The position numbers were made by a program, and so were the translations under genes. Under the pieces are notes generated by a model. The model did no database searches. It was given only the letters and a program-made list of their open reading frames with translations, and had not been told where the DNA came from. This document shows, one piece after another, positions 9,744 to 17,712 of a DNA stretch of 54,445 nt. Origin of the DNA: a virus. The stretch is taken from positions 1 to 54,445 of IMG/VR virus record IMGVR_UViG_3300030333_003568; one strand, 5' to 3'. Position 1 is the first letter of the stretch, and each line of letters begins with the position of its first letter.

Positions 9744-10220
9744 TTATTCATAATGATTTACCATTTGTATAAATTTTGCAACAGTACCCTTGCCTTTTGC
9801 ACTATTGTAATATTTTTTCCATTGCTCAGCTTGTTCTTTAACTGTTTTTGGAAGAGGCTTTGGAACTCTTCTGTAGTGCAATCTACACATACAAATTTGA
9901 GCAGCTATATTAGTTGTAAGTATATGTTCCCAATCATGTTCTTTTGGATCAAGAAAATATTTCCAATCTAGCTTACAAGCCTTTGCTACTTTTTTCATAA
10001 GAGATTCTCTAAACTTTAAATAGTTTTTGCATATATCTACAGCTACCCAGCTTTCGCATTGGAAAAACCCTCTAGCAGGTCCCTTAATCTGTTTTAAATA
10101 CTCATAGGTGCTTTCAACAAGACCAGTATTATATACAAGCTCAAGAGCATCAGAGCTATACAAATCTATATCTTCTAAAGTATTTTTTATAATTTCTTTT
10201 ATTTGTTTTGAGTTTAACAA
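9744..10220 (-). CDS. Lysozyme-like endolysin / peptidoglycan hydrolase
   Basis: The 158-residue protein contains NTGLVESTYEYLKQIKGPAR followed by GFFQCESW (residues about 31-58). This has the layout of lysozyme / lytic transglycosylase enzymes, in which a Glu (here E36 in VES) is the catalytic acid and GPARGxxQ lines the cleft. The C-terminal half (YRRVPKPLPK, KGKGTVAKFI) matches a family common in marine phages. It should cut host peptidoglycan, either in lysis or as a virion muralytic enzyme. Its neighbours are an AT-hook micro-protein and the membrane-protein cassette that could include the holin, which favours lysis. No signal peptide is present. Confidence 0.6.
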   Translation of the reverse strand: MLNSKQIKEIIKNTLEDIDLYSSDALELVYNTGLVESTYEYLKQIKGPARGFFQCESWVAVDICKNYLKFRESLMKKVAKACKLDWKYFLDPKEHDWEHILTTNIAAQICMCRLHYRRVPKPLPKTVKEQAEQWKKYYNSAKGKGTVAKFIQMVNHYE

Positions 10221-10232
10221 ATTAAAATCTCC

Positions 10233-10349
10233 TTAATATGATTTTCTTTTAGACCTAGATTTTTTCTTAGAAGACTTCCTTTTTGATTTTGATTTTTTCT
10301 TAGGAGGTCTGCCTCTTTTGGAACCGTACGTTCCTTTACCCATTGGCAT
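10233..10349 (-). CDS. Micro-protein, highly basic with AT-hook core
   Basis: This 38-residue ORF begins MPMGKGTYGSKRGRPPKKK and continues with Lys/Arg/Ser to the end. About half its residues are basic. KRGRPPKKK contains the RGRP core of an AT-hook, which inserts into the minor groove of AT-rich DNA, a good match for this AT-rich genome. It fits exactly between the lysozyme gene and the 87-residue gene. A role in condensing virion DNA, or as a minor virion component, is my inference. A second ATG two codons in (10343) is an alternative start. Confidence 0.6.
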   Translation of the reverse strand: MPMGKGTYGSKRGRPPKKKSKSKRKSSKKKSRSKRKSY

Positions 10350-10351
10350 AA

Positions 10352-10615
10352 TTAAACCTTCTTTAATAGTTCTTTTAAAACAGCAGCAAAAACATCAGTT
10401 CCTTTGTCTATGATAGTTTCAAAAACTTTTTGCTCTTGCTTTTCATTTAAAAATGGAAGATTAATTTTTTTATTAATTTCACTTGCCCATTTTTCTTCAA
10501 ACTCTTCAGATTGTATTTTTTCAATAATTAAATCTTCAATGCCATCTTTCATATCTGGCACAGCTGCTTCAGCTTGTTTAACTAATTGATTTAATACTAT
10601 TGATTTTATGTCCAT
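10352..10615 (-). CDS. Small hypothetical late protein
   Basis: This is an 87-residue soluble, alpha-helical protein (MDIKSIVLNQLVKQAEAAVP...FAAVLKELLKKV) with alternating acidic and hydrophobic residues. No family is recognised. It lies two bases from the AT-hook gene and is preceded by an 80-nt intergenic hairpin region. Position in the lysis/membrane cassette is the only clue to function. Confidence 0.55.
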   Translation of the reverse strand: MDIKSIVLNQLVKQAEAAVPDMKDGIEDLIIEKIQSEEFEEKWASEINKKINLPFLNEKQEQKVFETIIDKGTDVFAAVLKELLKKV

Positions 10616-10638
10616 TTAAGACTCCTTTGTTAAAGTAC

Positions 10639-10697
10639 AATGCCCCTTTTGTAAGGGAGGGGGAAGGATGTGTGTATTATATACGACTTGGGGCATT
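10639..10697 (-). terminator. Intergenic hairpin, terminator-like
   Basis: AATGCCCC (10639-10646) and GGGGCATT (10690-10697) form a perfect 8-bp inverted repeat that begins inside the stop codon of the upstream gene. The 43-base loop contains a TATAAT-like sequence on the minus strand. No long T-run follows the stem on the minus strand, so it could be an attenuator, an mRNA-processing hairpin or a late promoter site instead of a terminator. Confidence 0.35.
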
Positions 10698-10932
10698 ATA
10701 CTAATCTCATTATTATTGAAACTACTACAGGAGTTACAATTATTCCAATTGTTCCTACTGTACTTATTTTTGTCAAATTTGTTTTATTTTCCTCTACTTG
10801 ACCATTTAATTTGTCTAAATGCTTTTCAACTCTCTGAATAGCTTTAAAAATACTTATTTGGCGTTCTTCTAATTTAACCATTCTTGCAGAATTTTCTGCT
10901 CTATATTCAGCTACTGTCATATTACTTCTCAT
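10696..10932 (-). CDS. Coiled-coil protein with C-terminal membrane helix, XhlA-like layout
   Basis: The 78-residue protein has a heptad-patterned helix (residues about 15-55, KLEERQISIFKAIQRVEKHL) and ends in one hydrophobic segment, VGTIGIIVTPVVVSIIMRLV. That order matches XhlA-type phage lysis proteins. It is the last of a run of small one-helix membrane proteins ahead of the lysozyme gene and overlaps its upstream neighbour by 11 nt. A lysis accessory or holin partner is plausible but unproven. Confidence 0.55.
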   Translation of the reverse strand: MRSNMTVAEYRAENSARMVKLEERQISIFKAIQRVEKHLDKLNGQVEENKTNLTKISTVGTIGIIVTPVVVSIIMRLV

Positions 10933-11206
10933 TTCTTATTCTGTCTAATTCTTTTTCTAAATAATCAATTCTTTGATTTTGTTTAATATCTGCTGGAATT
11001 TCAGCATTTTGATTAGCATCTGCATCTTCCTCCATTCTGCTAATATGCTCTTCATTCATCGCTACTTGATATTCTAAAAAACTAATTCGAGTATTTAATT
11101 GACCATATCCCCATACCATAGCACCTATTAAACCTACTGCTTGAATAAGCATAGGAAGAGATATATTTAAACTACTAGAATCTGAAATTGGTTTAGTGTC
11201 TTCCAT
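10922..11206 (-). CDS. Small membrane protein with coiled coil, holin candidate
   Basis: This 94-residue protein has an N-terminal hydrophobic helix (about residues 16-35, SLPMLIQAVGLIGAMVWGYG) and then a charged, coiled-coil tail (NTRISFLEYQV...IDYLEKELDRIRNEK). It overlaps both neighbours by 11-14 nt, so the cassette is translated as a unit. A short soluble N-terminus, one membrane helix and a charged tail fit a class III holin or a lysis accessory. No sequence motif decides this. Confidence 0.5.
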   Translation of the reverse strand: MEDTKPISDSSSLNISLPMLIQAVGLIGAMVWGYGQLNTRISFLEYQVAMNEEHISRMEEDADANQNAEIPADIKQNQRIDYLEKELDRIRNEK

Positions 11207-11513
11207 TTATTCTACTTACACTCCCTTTTATTTCCATTAAAACATCACTCATATCATTTACTTCTTTTACTAAATCTTCATGCCTTCTGTCTCTAGTTTC
11301 ATCTGAACGATTCCATCTATCTAAAAATTTTAACACTATTCCTTCTATGTTAGCAATACGAGTAGATTGTTCTTCGTTTTCTATTTTAAGAGCTTCTAAA
11401 GCTGCTGCTTGTTGATTTGCTCTTTTGCTCATAGAATAAACAAGGAACATAAACATAGCACCCACTACGCCTATCATTCCTGCTTCGGAATATAATGTTA
11501 AAAATTCTTCCAT
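11193..11513 (-). CDS. Small membrane protein with coiled coil, holin candidate
   Basis: The 106-residue protein has one hydrophobic helix at residues about 11-29 (AGMIGVVGAMFMFLVYSMS) followed by about 75 residues of amphipathic, charged helix with heptad spacing. The architecture repeats that of the next gene, and the two reading frames overlap by 14 nt. It may be a holin, antiholin or membrane anchor. Which member of the cassette forms the hole cannot be told by reading. Confidence 0.5.
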   Translation of the reverse strand: MEEFLTLYSEAGMIGVVGAMFMFLVYSMSKRANQQAAALEALKIENEEQSTRIANIEGIVLKFLDRWNRSDETRDRRHEDLVKEVNDMSDVLMEIKGSVSRINGRH

Positions 11514-11574
11514 TAATTTTTTCCATTACCCATTATAATTGATTCTATTCTTGCACAAACTTCCATAAAGCCTA

Positions 11575-11919
11575 TTACTTTCTTTTCCTTTTTTTCTTCC
11601 AACTTAACGGATTTAGGTTTAAGCCTAGTTCCTTTTGATACCATTGTAGCTCCTCTTCCATTTTATCATATCTAATACGTTCTTCAGATATATGTTTTGA
11701 AACAAGTTCGGATATTTGATCATTAGCTTCAGCCATCCTTTGTTCCAATATTGTGATACGATTTTCGATACGCCAAGCTGCGTAAAGAAGTCCACCCACA
11801 AGCACCAAAAGCTGACCCAACCACTTAATATTAATATTGAGGGCGAGATTGTCATCAATGACATCGCCTCGAAAACTTCTAGCGGTTTTTGGTTTACCAT
11901 CTATTGACCTATTAGCCAT
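11575..11919 (-). CDS. Small membrane protein with basic C-terminus
   Basis: I start this gene at ATG 11919 (MANRSIDGKP, 114 residues). The longer frame begins at a TTG 16 codons earlier with no ribosome site. A hydrophobic segment, WLGQLLVLVGGLLYAAWRIE, lies at residues about 33-52. It is followed by a coiled coil (NRITILEQRMAEANDQISEL) and a terminal KKKRKRK cluster. Like its neighbours it is a one-helix, coil-bearing protein. The basic tail should stay in the cytoplasm. A lysis role is inferred from context. Confidence 0.5.
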   Translation of the reverse strand: MANRSIDGKPKTARSFRGDVIDDNLALNINIKWLGQLLVLVGGLLYAAWRIENRITILEQRMAEANDQISELVSKHISEERIRYDKMEEELQWYQKELGLNLNPLSWKKKRKRK

Positions 11920-11993
11920 CGTACTATTGTTATAAAAAACATTATAAAACCTACCACTCCAAACCAAAAATGAATTTCATTATCTTCGTACAT
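11901..11993 (-). CDS. Possible 30-residue membrane peptide
   Basis: ATG 11993 opens a 30-codon frame (MYEDNEIHFWFGVVGFIMFF...RWLIGQ) that bridges the end of the lipoprotein gene and the start of the 114-residue gene. It consists almost wholly of one predicted membrane helix. AGAAGGA lies directly in front of the ATG, too close for a normal ribosome site, so translation would have to be coupled. It could be a regulatory or lysis peptide, or chance. Confidence 0.3.
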   Translation of the reverse strand: MYEDNEIHFWFGVVGFIMFFITIVRWLIGQ

Positions 11994-12255
11994 TCCTTCT
12001 AACCTCTTCATATTTGTGATGATAGTAACACCAATGAGTTCCTTCATACAGTTTAGTATACCAATGAACTACAGAATCTTGATCTACTATTTCATGAAAT
12101 ATTGTAGAATAGTGAGTAGAATCTGGCTTTACTTTACTTGATACTAAATTTGAATTAGAACAACCAGTAAACAATACAGCTATAAACATACATAATAAAA
12201 ATACAATATATGTTATAATGTAAAACTTTATCCCTCTTCTTGGATCGTCAAACAT
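11980..12255 (-). CDS. Small lipoprotein, possible spanin-type protein
   Basis: The 91-residue protein has a basic start, a hydrophobic stretch (IITYIVFLLCMFIAVLFTG) and a lipobox-like FTGC with Cys32, then a polar region ending in RRNVRR. This predicts a lipid-anchored outer- or inner-membrane protein. Its position next to several one-helix membrane proteins and near the lysozyme suggests a spanin subunit, but the basic C-terminus and length are not diagnostic. There is a 1-nt gap to the upstream gene. Confidence 0.5.
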   Translation of the reverse strand: MFDDPRRGIKFYIITYIVFLLCMFIAVLFTGCSNSNLVSSKVKPDSTHYSTIFHEIVDQDSVVHWYTKLYEGTHWCYYHHKYEEVRRNVRR

Positions 12256-12256
12256 T

Positions 12257-12691
12257 TTATTTTAGTATACTTTTAGATGTTCTATTTGCTATTCTAGATA
12301 ACAATTCTGATTTAGACTCGTTAGAGCTATAAGAAATTCCTCTTATATCATAAAATTTTTTTATTTCTGCTATGGTATTTGAATCCGTAGGGTAGTCAGA
12401 TTGTGAAGTTGCTACATTGTTTACAATATGATGTTGACCAGCCATTAGTCTACCATGTCCATTATCATATTTTTTTGCACATTCTTCAACATAATAAATT
12501 TCTGCATTTTTAAAAGTATTAGACCTTTTTACAACTTCTCCATCAACCTCTACAAAGTATTCATATCCAGAAGTGGGGTAAGTTGTTGTTTCTTTAGAGC
12601 CGTCAGAAAAAGTCCTAGTCCTAACAGCGTTAGGAGTTGTATTCTTATAAAGCTTTATATTATAACCTTGACTAGACCTACGGATTATCAT
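12257..12691 (-). CDS. Hypothetical protein with C-terminal HeH/SAP-like domain
   Basis: The 144-residue protein is beta-rich at the N-terminus (KETTTYPTSGYEYFVEVDGE) and ends with TIAEIKKFYDIRGISYSSNE followed by KSELLSRI. That C-terminal helix-extension-helix pattern is typical of HeH/LEM and SAP-like domains, which are common in phage structural proteins and can bind nucleic acid. It directly abuts the upstream 76-residue gene. The role is unknown. A minor virion protein is the most likely reading. Confidence 0.45.
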   Translation of the reverse strand: MIIRRSSQGYNIKLYKNTTPNAVRTRTFSDGSKETTTYPTSGYEYFVEVDGEVVKRSNTFKNAEIYYVEECAKKYDNGHGRLMAGQHHIVNNVATSQSDYPTDSNTIAEIKKFYDIRGISYSSNESKSELLSRIANRTSKSILK

Positions 12692-12922
12692 TTACGCCTC
12701 TACTTCTTCCTTCTCAGGTTCTTTTAAAGATTCTCTTAACATATTAACAAAAGATGCTTTACCAACTTCTAATTGCTCTTTTACAAAAGCATTTGTGTTT
12801 AGCTTGTTTTGAATGTCGTTAATATGGTTTAGAATCCTTTTTGATTCATCAGACATATCTTCAATGATATATTCTTTATCATCAAAGTTTAACTTAGGCT
12901 GTTCTTTTTTATCTTTAGCCAT
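12692..12922 (-). CDS. Small hypothetical protein downstream of fibre
   Basis: The 76-residue, strongly charged, helical protein (MAKDKKEQPKLNFDDKEYIIEDMSDESKRI...) contains no known motif. Its ILNHINDIQNKLNTNAFVKEQL segment looks like a short coiled coil. It lies 17 nt after the fibre gene with a recognisable GGAG ribosome site. A fibre-assembly chaperone is one possibility from position alone. Confidence 0.5.
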   Translation of the reverse strand: MAKDKKEQPKLNFDDKEYIIEDMSDESKRILNHINDIQNKLNTNAFVKEQLEVGKASFVNMLRESLKEPEKEEVEA

Positions 12923-12939
12923 TTTGTTCTCCTATTTTG

Positions 12940-15534
12940 TTATTCTGGTCTTTGATTTGGTGCTAAGTTTCCAACTCCATCAAGTGGGTCTTTTCCTTCT
13001 ACATGATCTGTTGATTTTTCTTCTGGTTTTAAAGGTTCGACTATCACTTTTCCATCTTTATCTGTCCAATCTGTATCCATCATATGTTTGTCTTGTCTTT
13101 CTCCAATTACAAGCCACGATATAGTAGCAGTTGAATTTTCATTTTGACAAGAAATGGTAAGAATATTTCCACTAACAGAACCCTTAACTGCATCCCAATC
13201 TGATTCATTAGAAGTAAAACATTGAACTTCTCTATTTAATGCAACAAAAGTACCATCTGTCATTCCTGCAACTTCGTCAATATTAATCGTTGCGGTTCCT
13301 TTTGATAAGTTTACCTTTCCTCTGTAGATGTTATCAGCTTGAGGTGCTTCAACAAAAGAATGAACTAGATGATGTGTGTCTTTTTTAGATTCTAATGGGT
13401 GGTCTATTTTAAAAGAACCACTACCTTTAGACAAAGCACCAGCTACAGTAACTGCTCCGCCAGATGCAATAGTTAATCTAGTAGATCCACCTGTTTGAAA
13501 TTCTAAATCCCTATAAGTTCCACTACTGCCTTTATAAACTTTAATAAATCCGCTGCCTCCATCAGCTTTACTCATAGTAATTACTTCATAATTACTTCCA
13601 ACATAATCATCACTATATATTGAAAGTATAGAGTCATTTAATAAAAGGTTGCCATCTTTAGTAAGTCTCATATATTCCGTCATTCCATCACCAGGATTTG
13701 TATAAAAAGACATTTTAGTTGGACAATCTGTGTTATTAGTCCAAGCACCTTCAGCGTTTACACTTATCTCTCCTCCTACTACTTCACCAGATGAATTTTC
13801 ATTACCATTAAATCTAAGGTAACCTAATGAATTACCATCTGCTATTGTATCACTAGCATTTAGAAGAGTAAGAAGATGCCCACCTGCCCTTGTTAAAACC
13901 ATTTGATTTGTTTCATATTGCATCGTAGTAATAGATGATATGGTTGTATTTCCTTCTAAGCTAGTTGTACCACCTACATATAATTTTTTAGCGATAGATG
14001 CTCCACCTTCACATCTCAATGCGCCAGTGTCTCCAGAATCATTACTTGCATCTGTATTGTCTGTAATATCTACTACACCATTAAAAGTAATACCATTAGC
14101 ATCAATCTGTGCTTGTAAAGTTGAAGCACCAGAGTAAAGCCTAAGTTGATTACTAGTTCCCTTTCCATACAATTTCAACCCATCAGCATCACCTAGCATT
14201 ATTCCTGCATCTCCGTGTGTATCTATTGAAAGTTTTATTTGAGGGTCTGTAGCGTGATAAATCTCTAATTCAGAATCTGGGTCTGTAACTCCAATTCCAA
14301 CATAGGAACCATTTGGCTGTAATACCAATGGTCTATATGCAGTAGCGTGTTCTACGACTCCATAATAGCCGTAATTACTAGAATTATTTACACCCCAGTA
14401 ATGTCTTAATTCCCCAGAAGCATCTCCCCCAACTGTCATAGCTATATTACCATTTTCATCCGTATCATCAGTTGTGTGTTTTACATGAAAAGTTGCCAAT
14501 GGTGAGGCGGTTCCCATTCCAATAGTCCCATTATTAAGAATAGTCATAGCCGTAGTAAATGTTTGAGTCCCACTTGTAGCAACGGCTGCTGCGACATCAA
14601 ATTCATGTGTGCCATTAACTAGTTTATATCTACTTGCTTCATCATTAACAAGAGATTTATTATTACTTCCATCCCAATAATTATTACTTGCTAATATTGT
14701 ATATTGACCAGCAGAGGGTGAACCAGCCGTAGACATTAAGGCACCAGTGCCTCCAATTTGTACAGCGTCATAAGTATCCCAAGTGGCTTGAGGCGTTGTT
14801 CCAATTCCAACTTTGCCACTTGAGGTAATTCTCATTCTTTCATTATATGAATTATTTTGAAGTGTACTAAAAGACATATATGCATCAAAAGTACTAGTTG
14901 TTCCACTCCAAAACTGCTCTTTTCCAGTTTTAATTAAAGAACCTCCTTTTGCATTTCCATCGTTCCCATATAAAACACTAGATATAGTAATAGTTTCGGC
15001 AAAATCTGAATCTCCAGCATCGTGAGCTGAATTATCTATTCTAAAGTCAACATCTCCATCTTCGTGTGAGCCTACAATATGAACCTCTGAATCGGGAGTA
15101 GATGTTCCTATTCCTATATTACCACCACTAAAAAGAGCTGGGTAATTTGTATCTGATCCACTTACATTGACATTTAAGCCTACATTTGTTGTTGTTCCTT
15201 GATTGCTTGTAGAAACAACATCCAAATCTAAACCAGTCATATTAACGGTACCTGAAGCATGATTAGTAGCACCATCATTTAATTGCAAAGCTAACCCAGT
15301 TAAATTAGCAGTTTGACCAGAGGCTGTTACTCCAGACTTGTCAAAGTCTACATATAATACTCTTTCTGTTGCGCTTGTAGTGGCAGTATAATCATTATCA
15401 ATTATCATATTACCAGATACAGTTTCATCAAATGTAAGACTACCTCCCCCAGATACTGTTAAATCTCCAGTAATTGTTAAATCACCAGATATTGTTCCTC
15501 CACCAGTTAATGGAGCACTTCTTGAAAAACCCAT
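12940..15534 (-). CDS. Tail fibre / tailspike
   Basis: This 864-residue protein starts with short repeating strands (GGTISGDLTITGDLTVSGGG), continues with a long Gly/Asn/Thr-rich shaft containing GIGTSTPDSEVHI-like and VGIGT units, and ends from about residue 698 with GSGSFKIDHPLESKKDTHHL plus VHSFVEAP, YRGKVNL and GERQDKHMMDTDW. That C-terminal block recurs in fibres of many marine phages, where it probably trimerises or caps the fibre. It is one of two long fibres in this genome (the other ends in a glycine-rich adhesin), so the particle may carry two receptor-binding systems. Confidence 0.75.
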   Translation of the reverse strand: MGFSRSAPLTGGGTISGDLTITGDLTVSGGGSLTFDETVSGNMIIDNDYTATTSATERVLYVDFDKSGVTASGQTANLTGLALQLNDGATNHASGTVNMTGLDLDVVSTSNQGTTTNVGLNVNVSGSDTNYPALFSGGNIGIGTSTPDSEVHIVGSHEDGDVDFRIDNSAHDAGDSDFAETITISSVLYGNDGNAKGGSLIKTGKEQFWSGTTSTFDAYMSFSTLQNNSYNERMRITSSGKVGIGTTPQATWDTYDAVQIGGTGALMSTAGSPSAGQYTILASNNYWDGSNNKSLVNDEASRYKLVNGTHEFDVAAAVATSGTQTFTTAMTILNNGTIGMGTASPLATFHVKHTTDDTDENGNIAMTVGGDASGELRHYWGVNNSSNYGYYGVVEHATAYRPLVLQPNGSYVGIGVTDPDSELEIYHATDPQIKLSIDTHGDAGIMLGDADGLKLYGKGTSNQLRLYSGASTLQAQIDANGITFNGVVDITDNTDASNDSGDTGALRCEGGASIAKKLYVGGTTSLEGNTTISSITTMQYETNQMVLTRAGGHLLTLLNASDTIADGNSLGYLRFNGNENSSGEVVGGEISVNAEGAWTNNTDCPTKMSFYTNPGDGMTEYMRLTKDGNLLLNDSILSIYSDDYVGSNYEVITMSKADGGSGFIKVYKGSSGTYRDLEFQTGGSTRLTIASGGAVTVAGALSKGSGSFKIDHPLESKKDTHHLVHSFVEAPQADNIYRGKVNLSKGTATINIDEVAGMTDGTFVALNREVQCFTSNESDWDAVKGSVSGNILTISCQNENSTATISWLVIGERQDKHMMDTDWTDKDGKVIVEPLKPEEKSTDHVEGKDPLDGVGNLAPNQRPE

Positions 15535-15544
15535 ATATTACCTC

Positions 15545-15850
15545 TTAAAAATATCCTATTACTTTGAAAGCAGATTCACTTCCTCCAAATACAAATGAAT
15601 CACAAGCAAATGGAACAATAGCACCTGGTGCAAATATAGCTGCAACTGCAGCGCCTGGTATAACAATTGTTTCACCACTTCCTAATGTTAATGTTAAATC
15701 TTCAGTACCAGCAGGAACGACAACTCCCATCATCCCTCTAGTTGTTTGTGAAAACGAAACAGCGGTAGTTCCATCACCAGTTTTTATTTCACATGAGGTT
15801 ATTGGAGCACTTGATTCTTTTACACTCCAGCTTTGAAGTCCTTTAGCCAT
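15545..15850 (-). CDS. Small virion-type beta-rich protein
   Basis: The 101-residue protein (MAKGLQSWSVKESSAPITSC...SESAFKVIGYF) is rich in Gly, Ala, Val, Ser and Thr with few charges, like phage decoration or cement proteins. I do not recognise a family. It lies 10 nt ahead of the fibre gene and may be a head or neck accessory, or a fibre partner. Confidence 0.5.
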   Translation of the reverse strand: MAKGLQSWSVKESSAPITSCEIKTGDGTTAVSFSQTTRGMMGVVVPAGTEDLTLTLGSGETIVIPGAAVAAIFAPGAIVPFACDSFVFGGSESAFKVIGYF

Positions 15851-15930
15851 CTTTTTTCTCCTTAGTTACGATACCTTACCGAGCTTGACATTTCTCATGG
15901 GCATCTTGGTTAATTCTATATTTAATTTAC

Positions 15931-16641
15931 TTATTTCACTGCAAATGTGGAAGATGGAAAATTAATAGAAATTCTTCTTTTATTGCTTTCATTGTCAGAA
16001 ACTTTTTTCCAAAATTCTCTCATGCAATATTCCTTACCTTGCAAATCTCCTTGACCTTCTTTTATTTGAGCTTTTACATAGTCTACAACCGCCATACATA
16101 ACATTCTACTTAGATTTACATGAGAAGTTTCATCTACACTCGCATCTGCTACAGAACTAGGTATTTGATATATTGTAATACTTTCACCAGATGATTCGGT
16201 TGTAATTGATTCAGAAACTGTTATATCTGCGTTACCTGTTCCAGTTAAACTTGCAATAGTAAAATCTCCATCATTACTAGACGACCCTATTATTCTAATT
16301 TTATCACCTACTGCAAATCCATTTGTAGCCCAATACCCACTAGATCCAGTAGCTATTTTTTTAGTTCCAGATGTAAATGTAAACCCAGTTCCAGACGCTA
16401 CACCTGAAGTATCTTCTAAAGCTTCACTAACAAAAGCCTCTAAAGAAGATGTGTATTCAATTCTTAATCCATTTGATATGTCTTCATCTGGATAAATTAA
16501 TTGTTTTTTAAAAGAACTACTTGGCAGTTTAATTCTATGACCATCTATTGTATCGGTACTAGCACTATCACTTATTTGCCATATATGAATATACCTTCCA
16601 AATAAAGAATAAACCCATGTTTTATCTGTTCTGTATGACAT
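15931..16641 (-). CDS. Head-tail connector / adaptor with inserted beta domain
   Basis: The 236-residue protein has a helical N- and C-terminal part (C-terminus VKAQIKEGQGDLQGKEYCMR...FAVK). Between them, at about residues 82-155, sits a Ser/Gly/Thr beta insert, GFAVGDKIRIIGSSSNDGDF, of a kind found inserted in many structural proteins. Its place, third after the connectors that follow the capsid genes, indicates a neck protein. It shares one base with the upstream small connector gene. Confidence 0.55.
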   Translation of the reverse strand: MSYRTDKTWVYSLFGRYIHIWQISDSASTDTIDGHRIKLPSSSFKKQLIYPDEDISNGLRIEYTSSLEAFVSEALEDTSGVASGTGFTFTSGTKKIATGSSGYWATNGFAVGDKIRIIGSSSNDGDFTIASLTGTGNADITVSESITTESSGESITIYQIPSSVADASVDETSHVNLSRMLCMAVVDYVKAQIKEGQGDLQGKEYCMREFWKKVSDNESNKRRISINFPSSTFAVK

Positions 16642-16919
16642 TATTCTGGATCCGTATCTTCTGCTATTTTAATATTGTTAGTTACTCTTCTTATTTTTTT
16701 ATATTTATTATCTTGAGTATCTTTAATAGACACTGATAATAATTGAATCATATCAGATGGTGCTACATATTCTCTTTCACCATCAATAATATTTTGTTTA
16801 TTTACTTTAATATTTTCTGGGCTTTGAGATTTTATCAAATTAAATGCATCTTTTACCCAAGCTTTGGCAAGACCAGTCTCTTTGACCCCAGTTCTTTCCA
16901 TTATTTCTTGTAATGTCAT
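16641..16919 (-). CDS. Small head-tail adaptor protein
   Basis: The 92-residue protein (MTLQEIMERTGVKETGLAKA...TDPE) is helical and then beta, with a size typical of neck adaptor subunits. It overlaps the upstream connector gene by 4 nt (ATGA) and the downstream one by one base, so these three are a coupled head-completion set. Identification is by context; the sequence itself carries no decisive motif. Confidence 0.5.
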   Translation of the reverse strand: MTLQEIMERTGVKETGLAKAWVKDAFNLIKSQSPENIKVNKQNIIDGEREYVAPSDMIQLLSVSIKDTQDNKYKKIRRVTNNIKIAEDTDPE

Positions 16920-17632
16920 CTTGTTTCACCTTGTTGTTGATTCATTTGAGATTGTAATATAGATTCATAACTCCTATCTGGAATAAAGCTTTGATTATAT
17001 GAATTTTGTAATTGTTGTAAAGTTATTTGCAAAGCACCACTTAATTCTATATCTTCTTCATCTAAAGTAAGGCTTGCTAACTTTGCTTCTATTGATTTAA
17101 TAGCCGCATATAAAACAACTAAATAAACTTTGTCATCTGAAAAATATTTTATATCACTATGTGAGTAAGCTAATAAACTTCCTCCTTTGTCAACAGGAAG
17201 ATTATTTACATAATAAACTTTAAATGCATCTGGATTAGACCCAGGCGAAGGAAAAACACTTATTGTTCCATTCTCATTAACCATATAAGCTGGGTTGTAT
17301 TTAGATGCGTAGTGTAAACTATTAGTATCTGTTACATTTGATTGAAGAGCAACTGATATTTCTCTGCAGTCTCTCCAATCGTTATCAGTTCCAGCTTCTC
17401 TAACAACTGAAACAATTTTAGCACCATTTATATCTAGACCATTTGAAGTTTGCTCAGAGCTTTCTTTTATAAACATATGAGTATCTTGAGGTCTAATTGA
17501 TAAATGTTTTGAAGTTACATCTATAACTCCATCTTTTAAAAATTGAGATAGTTGAGCTTGAGTTGGATAACTGTTGCTACTTTCAATATCAATTGATGTT
17601 AATCCTTCTACTTGAGCTTCAAATGTTGCCAT
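16916..17632 (-). CDS. Head-tail connector protein
   Basis: The 238-residue protein begins MATFEAQVEGLTSIDIESSN and has the helical-bundle plus beta layout common to phage head-completion adaptors (GLDINGAKIVSVVREAG; SIEAKLASLTLDEEDIELSG). It follows the capsid and decoration genes in the standard order portal, scaffold, capsid, adaptor. It should dock under the portal after packaging. The family was recognised by pattern only. Confidence 0.55.
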   Translation of the reverse strand: MATFEAQVEGLTSIDIESSNSYPTQAQLSQFLKDGVIDVTSKHLSIRPQDTHMFIKESSEQTSNGLDINGAKIVSVVREAGTDNDWRDCREISVALQSNVTDTNSLHYASKYNPAYMVNENGTISVFPSPGSNPDAFKVYYVNNLPVDKGGSLLAYSHSDIKYFSDDKVYLVVLYAAIKSIEAKLASLTLDEEDIELSGALQITLQQLQNSYNQSFIPDRSYESILQSQMNQQQGETR

Positions 17633-17656
17633 ATTATTTTATTTTTATAAGGTTAT

Positions 17657-17684
17657 GCTACTGCTCAAAAAATCAAGCAGTAGC
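17657..17684 (-). terminator. Strong intergenic hairpin between decoration and connector genes
   Basis: GCTACTGCT (17657-17665) and AGCAGTAGC (17676-17684) make a perfect 9-bp stem with a 10-nt A/T loop. On the minus strand it is followed by ATAACCTTATAAAAAT and not a T-run, so it may be a partial terminator or an RNA-stability hairpin that keeps capsid mRNA more abundant than connector mRNA. Confidence 0.45.
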
Positions 17685-17712
17685 AATTCCCTTATTTTAC
17701 CTATTTAGAAGA

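Noticed and set aside
15851-15930. TTGACA on the plus strand as a -35 promoter box
   Set aside because: It points against all genes here, with no -10 partner; nothing else could be supported in this 80-nt gap.
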